From Staphylotrichum longicolle (lineage: Eukaryota > Ascomycota > Sordariomycetes > Sordariales > Chaetomiaceae), in NCBI GenBank assembly GCA_019096155.1, contig JAHCVI010000002.1:5022001-5086000 (forward strand): DNA of 64,000 nt. Direction: 5' to 3'. The position numbers were made by a program, and so were the translations under genes. Shown one piece after another: positions 61,318 to 64,000 of the stretch. Each line of letters begins with the position of its first letter. The stretch's first letter is position 1. The notes beneath the pieces were generated by a model. The model was not told the DNA's origin. It ran no database searches and saw only the letters and a program-made list of their open reading frames with translations.

Positions 61318-64000
61318 AGTGACGCGGCGGCTCTGTCTTTTTTGCTGGCGCACCTTCGTTGGAAGTTGAGGTTTGACAGGCTGTGTGCGTGAGGTTCGGT
61401 TCGGCGAGTAAGCCCTGAGATGAGGATGGGGCATACTCTCTGCTGTGCGGAATGATATACTGGTGGGTGGACATGCCATGTCCCTGGCGGGAAGGCCCAA
61501 GTTTCTGCGGCCCTGGGATGGAACTTGTTTACCTTCATGTTTCTTGGCCATCTCATACTGGAGGATTGCACAGTCCGAGAGCAGCCTGGGCGTGGGCCCA
61601 TGTGGAAGTGGCCGATATCCATGCTATGAGCATGGTTAGCGTTAGGTGTACCTCCTGTTAAATAGAGATCGGCTGGTGTTCACGCTCTTCAGTTTATTGG
61701 TCTTCTATTTTCCTTCCCGCACGCTGATGAAGCAAGTAACCCATCAGGAGTTGGCGTTCTGTTTACGGGGCTTGGGCCTGTTGTTTGGGGTACGGGTCGT
61801 TTACCGTCCTGTGTGTTTACCTCTGGTTGATCCGTCGCGCATTTGTGTATATAATACCGACGTATTGTGCCAGCAATATTTGGACCTTCCGGCTGCAGAC
61901 GTTTATTACTCAATCTGTTTTCATCCACCATCAGGAGACCCTTCGCCTTGTGCTCTGGCCTGGTCTGCCTCAAGGTTGTGTTTGCTGTTTCGTCTGCGGC
62001 GGTCCTTGCCCTTTACCACGGAGACTTGCTTTTCTCTCAGCTCTCTCAGCTTCGTTACATGCTCCATTTCTGCCTGGTGATGGCAAAGCCAACGCCTTCC
62101 AGGGATGTTCTCTTCCCGCGCGCCAGTGGCGAATGTCGCCGTATCGAACGAGGCTCCGGAGCCAACCGCTTGGTTGTCTCCCTCACCGCAACTTCGTATC
62201 CTGTATCCAACATACTCGGCGTAGATGGCCTTGTTGCCCAGAACAGACCAGTGATGCTGAGGGGGTGCATGTGAAAGGCCATGCCAGCACAAGACCGGTG
62301 GGGGCTCCTGGGTCTTGATGCACCACCGGTTCTCATGGTCGGAACTGGTCGAAAGGTTTCCTTCTGGAATCCCTTCTCGGCCACTTGCCTCTCCTCGGCC
62401 GCAGTGGCATCGCCACTTCGTCTTGCCTCCCAGCAAATGTCGGTCAAGATCGAGGGGCGTCTTGAGGTGACAATGGTTTTCGTCCACTTCTTCGCGTTGC
62501 TTACCAGAATAGACGCGTCTTCCACCGAGTGTGATGTATATCAGAAGGATTATACTCGGTACAGGGGAGCCGCACAACTGGGGGTGAATGCAGCCTGTCA
62601 GATCATCTTCCGTGAGGGTCAAGCGCTGACAGCCGTGGTGCTATGGAAGCCACAATGCTGTCGCCAGAGGAACCTGCCCCAATATCACATCCGGCACCGC
62701 CCGGCTGAACCTGTGATCACGGTCGGCTGAGACGAGGAGCATCCCATTGGCGGCGAAGCGTCACGGCCACTCACGTTCCGCTTTCCTGGGTCTCGCGCAT
62801 CCGCCCAGCGCAATACCAGGGCTCTCACACCAGTTCCAGCCCAGATGACCGTCCCGCATCCTCGGCACCGATTCAGTAATACTGAACTGGGACTTCCCGA
62901 TTGTCATCCCGGCCAATGGTCTTGTTAGGACGAGATGGTCCACCGATCGGCCGCTGCGGCGGGAAGTTTTCGGCCTTTTGTGCTGTCCCCACAGGCTGGA
63001 AACGACGCTTGGTTGGTTGCACGAGTTAACACCTAGATCCGCCGTCTGGCCTTGGTTGTGGAGATGGAGTCCAAACGTGAGTTGAGGGCAAAACCTCAAG
63101 GTCTCGGAGCGTCAACGCCGCCCCAGTCCAAGCCTCGGCCGCGCGTGCAGTCGGGGGTAGCATCAACAAAACCACCATGGCCCGCCCAAAAGGCGCCCGA
63201 GTGTTTACGCAAGCTAATCTCCTGCTCAGCCTCATCAGTCGCTACTAGGGTGGAGCAAAATCACCGGACAACTCAGCCTAGTTCAGTCGCCCGTGAGCGT
63301 GAGCAAAGCGCCTTGATCGGCTGACGGGGCGAACACCGCGCGCACAGGGCTCCGTCAACCGAACCCGAGCCCAGCAACCTGGGCTGTCACCATCGCCGTA
63401 TTTTGGCCATACAATGATCATTCTCGACAAAGGATTGCCACGAGGCGCGGAATGTGAGCTTGCTTTCTGTTCGAGCGGCGCGAATGAGGGCCGGCTGGTT
63501 CGGGCCAGCGAGGCCGAGTGAGGCGGGACTCTCGGTATTGGACAGATTACCGACGCGCAACTCTTCTTTGCCCGCCGCCGCCTCGTATATTGACCGCGGG
63601 ACGGCGGGCTTTGCATCAATAATGAGTTGGAGAACGAGAATGGATCACCTGGAAAAGGGAAAAAGAGAGGACACGAATATTTTGCGAGTGTTGGCGCGTC
63701 GAGTGGCAAGCGCCAGGCCTGGGGTCCTGTGGCGCGCGAGCCATGGGAGCTGAGCGATTGCGGGGCCAGCCAAACAAATGTCCAGAAACAGGAATCGCCC
63801 CAATGGCGGTCTCGGTTCCTTGGCAGTGTCTTCATCGCGCACAAGGGTACTGCAGATTGGAAAACGCGCGGAAGCAAGGCGATGATTCTCCAGATGTCCA
63901 CCGGAGCAATGCCGGCAGAGAGAGAAGAGGAAATGGCGGTCAACAAAGCTGGCTGCCATGGTGACTGCCTCGGTGTTCGTGTTTCCGTCTGCTGCCAGGA
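61318..64000. other. 2.7-kb right edge without a recognised gene
   Basis: The first few hundred bases are probably the 3' UTR of the Mbp1-like gene. Frames at 61921-62622 (minus) and 63278-63946 (minus) have no domain or homology I can recognise. The edge may contain the promoter or first exon of a gene beyond the window. Confidence 0.4.

Noticed and set aside
60355..61551. 398-codon frame antisense to the Mbp1-like gene
   Set aside because: Leucine/glycine-rich antisense artefact of the Ala/Glu-rich coiled-coil region.
61921..62622. 233-codon minus-strand frame downstream of the Mbp1-like gene
   Set aside because: No domain; composition and lack of pattern suggest chance.
63278..63946. 222-codon minus-strand frame at the right edge
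   Set aside because: Ser/Arg/Pro-rich without recognisable structure; cannot be supported from this window alone.
1..64000. CRISPR arrays, rRNA operons, insertion sequences
   Set aside because: None seen, as expected for fungal nuclear DNA; the only retro-derived sequence is the decayed barrel domain near 19 kb.

Overview
The window looks like nuclear DNA of a filamentous ascomycete (Pezizomycotina, probably Sordariomycetes). Genes are split by many short introns (about 50-80 nt) with GTNNGT-type donors and CTRAC-type branch sites. Typical families are present: two HET-domain proteins, a rhodopsin-domain (PTH11-like) membrane protein, three F-box proteins, a DUF3176 protein and an Mbp1-type APSES factor. 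No rRNA, tRNA, CRISPR or intact transposon was recognised.

Layout. 0.4-3.3 kb: a TDT/Ssu1-type exporter and a LURP-one-like protein. 4.6-17.7 kb: a metabolic block with a 6-methylsalicylate-decarboxylase-like amidohydrolase, a microsomal P450, an F-box gene, an alpha/beta-hydrolase esterase, an SDR, a Baeyer-Villiger-type flavin monooxygenase and a cupin. 19-21.6 kb: a decayed retrotransposon-barrel gene, a GATase-fold-like protein and a gutted SRPK-like kinase pseudogene. 22.4-26.3 kb: a DUF3176 membrane protein and a Thr-rich secreted protein. 27.7-29.5 kb: wrecks of a sugar transporter and a chromate transporter. 29.7-31.6 kb: a strongly divergent actin. 32-44.9 kb: HET-domain genes, an LRR-like protein, an 8-cysteine secreted peptide, a sugar transporter and an F-box gene. 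46-64 kb: an SDR, a possible small secreted peptide, a PTH11-like receptor, an F-box gene, a DMT-type transporter and an Mbp1-like cell-cycle transcription factor, separated by long gene-poor stretches.

The most notable signal is a 15-bp palindrome, TCGGRNNNRTYCCGA, found six times by eye. It lies only in the promoters of the decarboxylase, the P450, the divergent esterase/SDR pair and the monooxygenase (three copies). It has the form of a Zn(II)2Cys6 target (CGG-N7-CCG) and ties five genes into one apparent regulon without a PKS, NRPS or terpene synthase in the window. The enzymes fit oxidative processing: decarboxylation, hydroxylation, alcohol to ketone, ketone to ester, ester hydrolysis. 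The order and the substrate are inferred.

The second is an apparently intact actin paralog of about 519 residues. It has a Pro/Ser-rich insertion of about 145 residues in subdomain 4, and both water-coordinating ATPase residues are replaced (Gln137 to Asp, His161 to Asn).

A technical caution: four reading frames (TDT exporter, chromate transporter, first HET gene, DMT transporter) are each restored by one extra C in a short C run. This may reflect sequencing undercalls, so these genes should not be called broken without checking reads.
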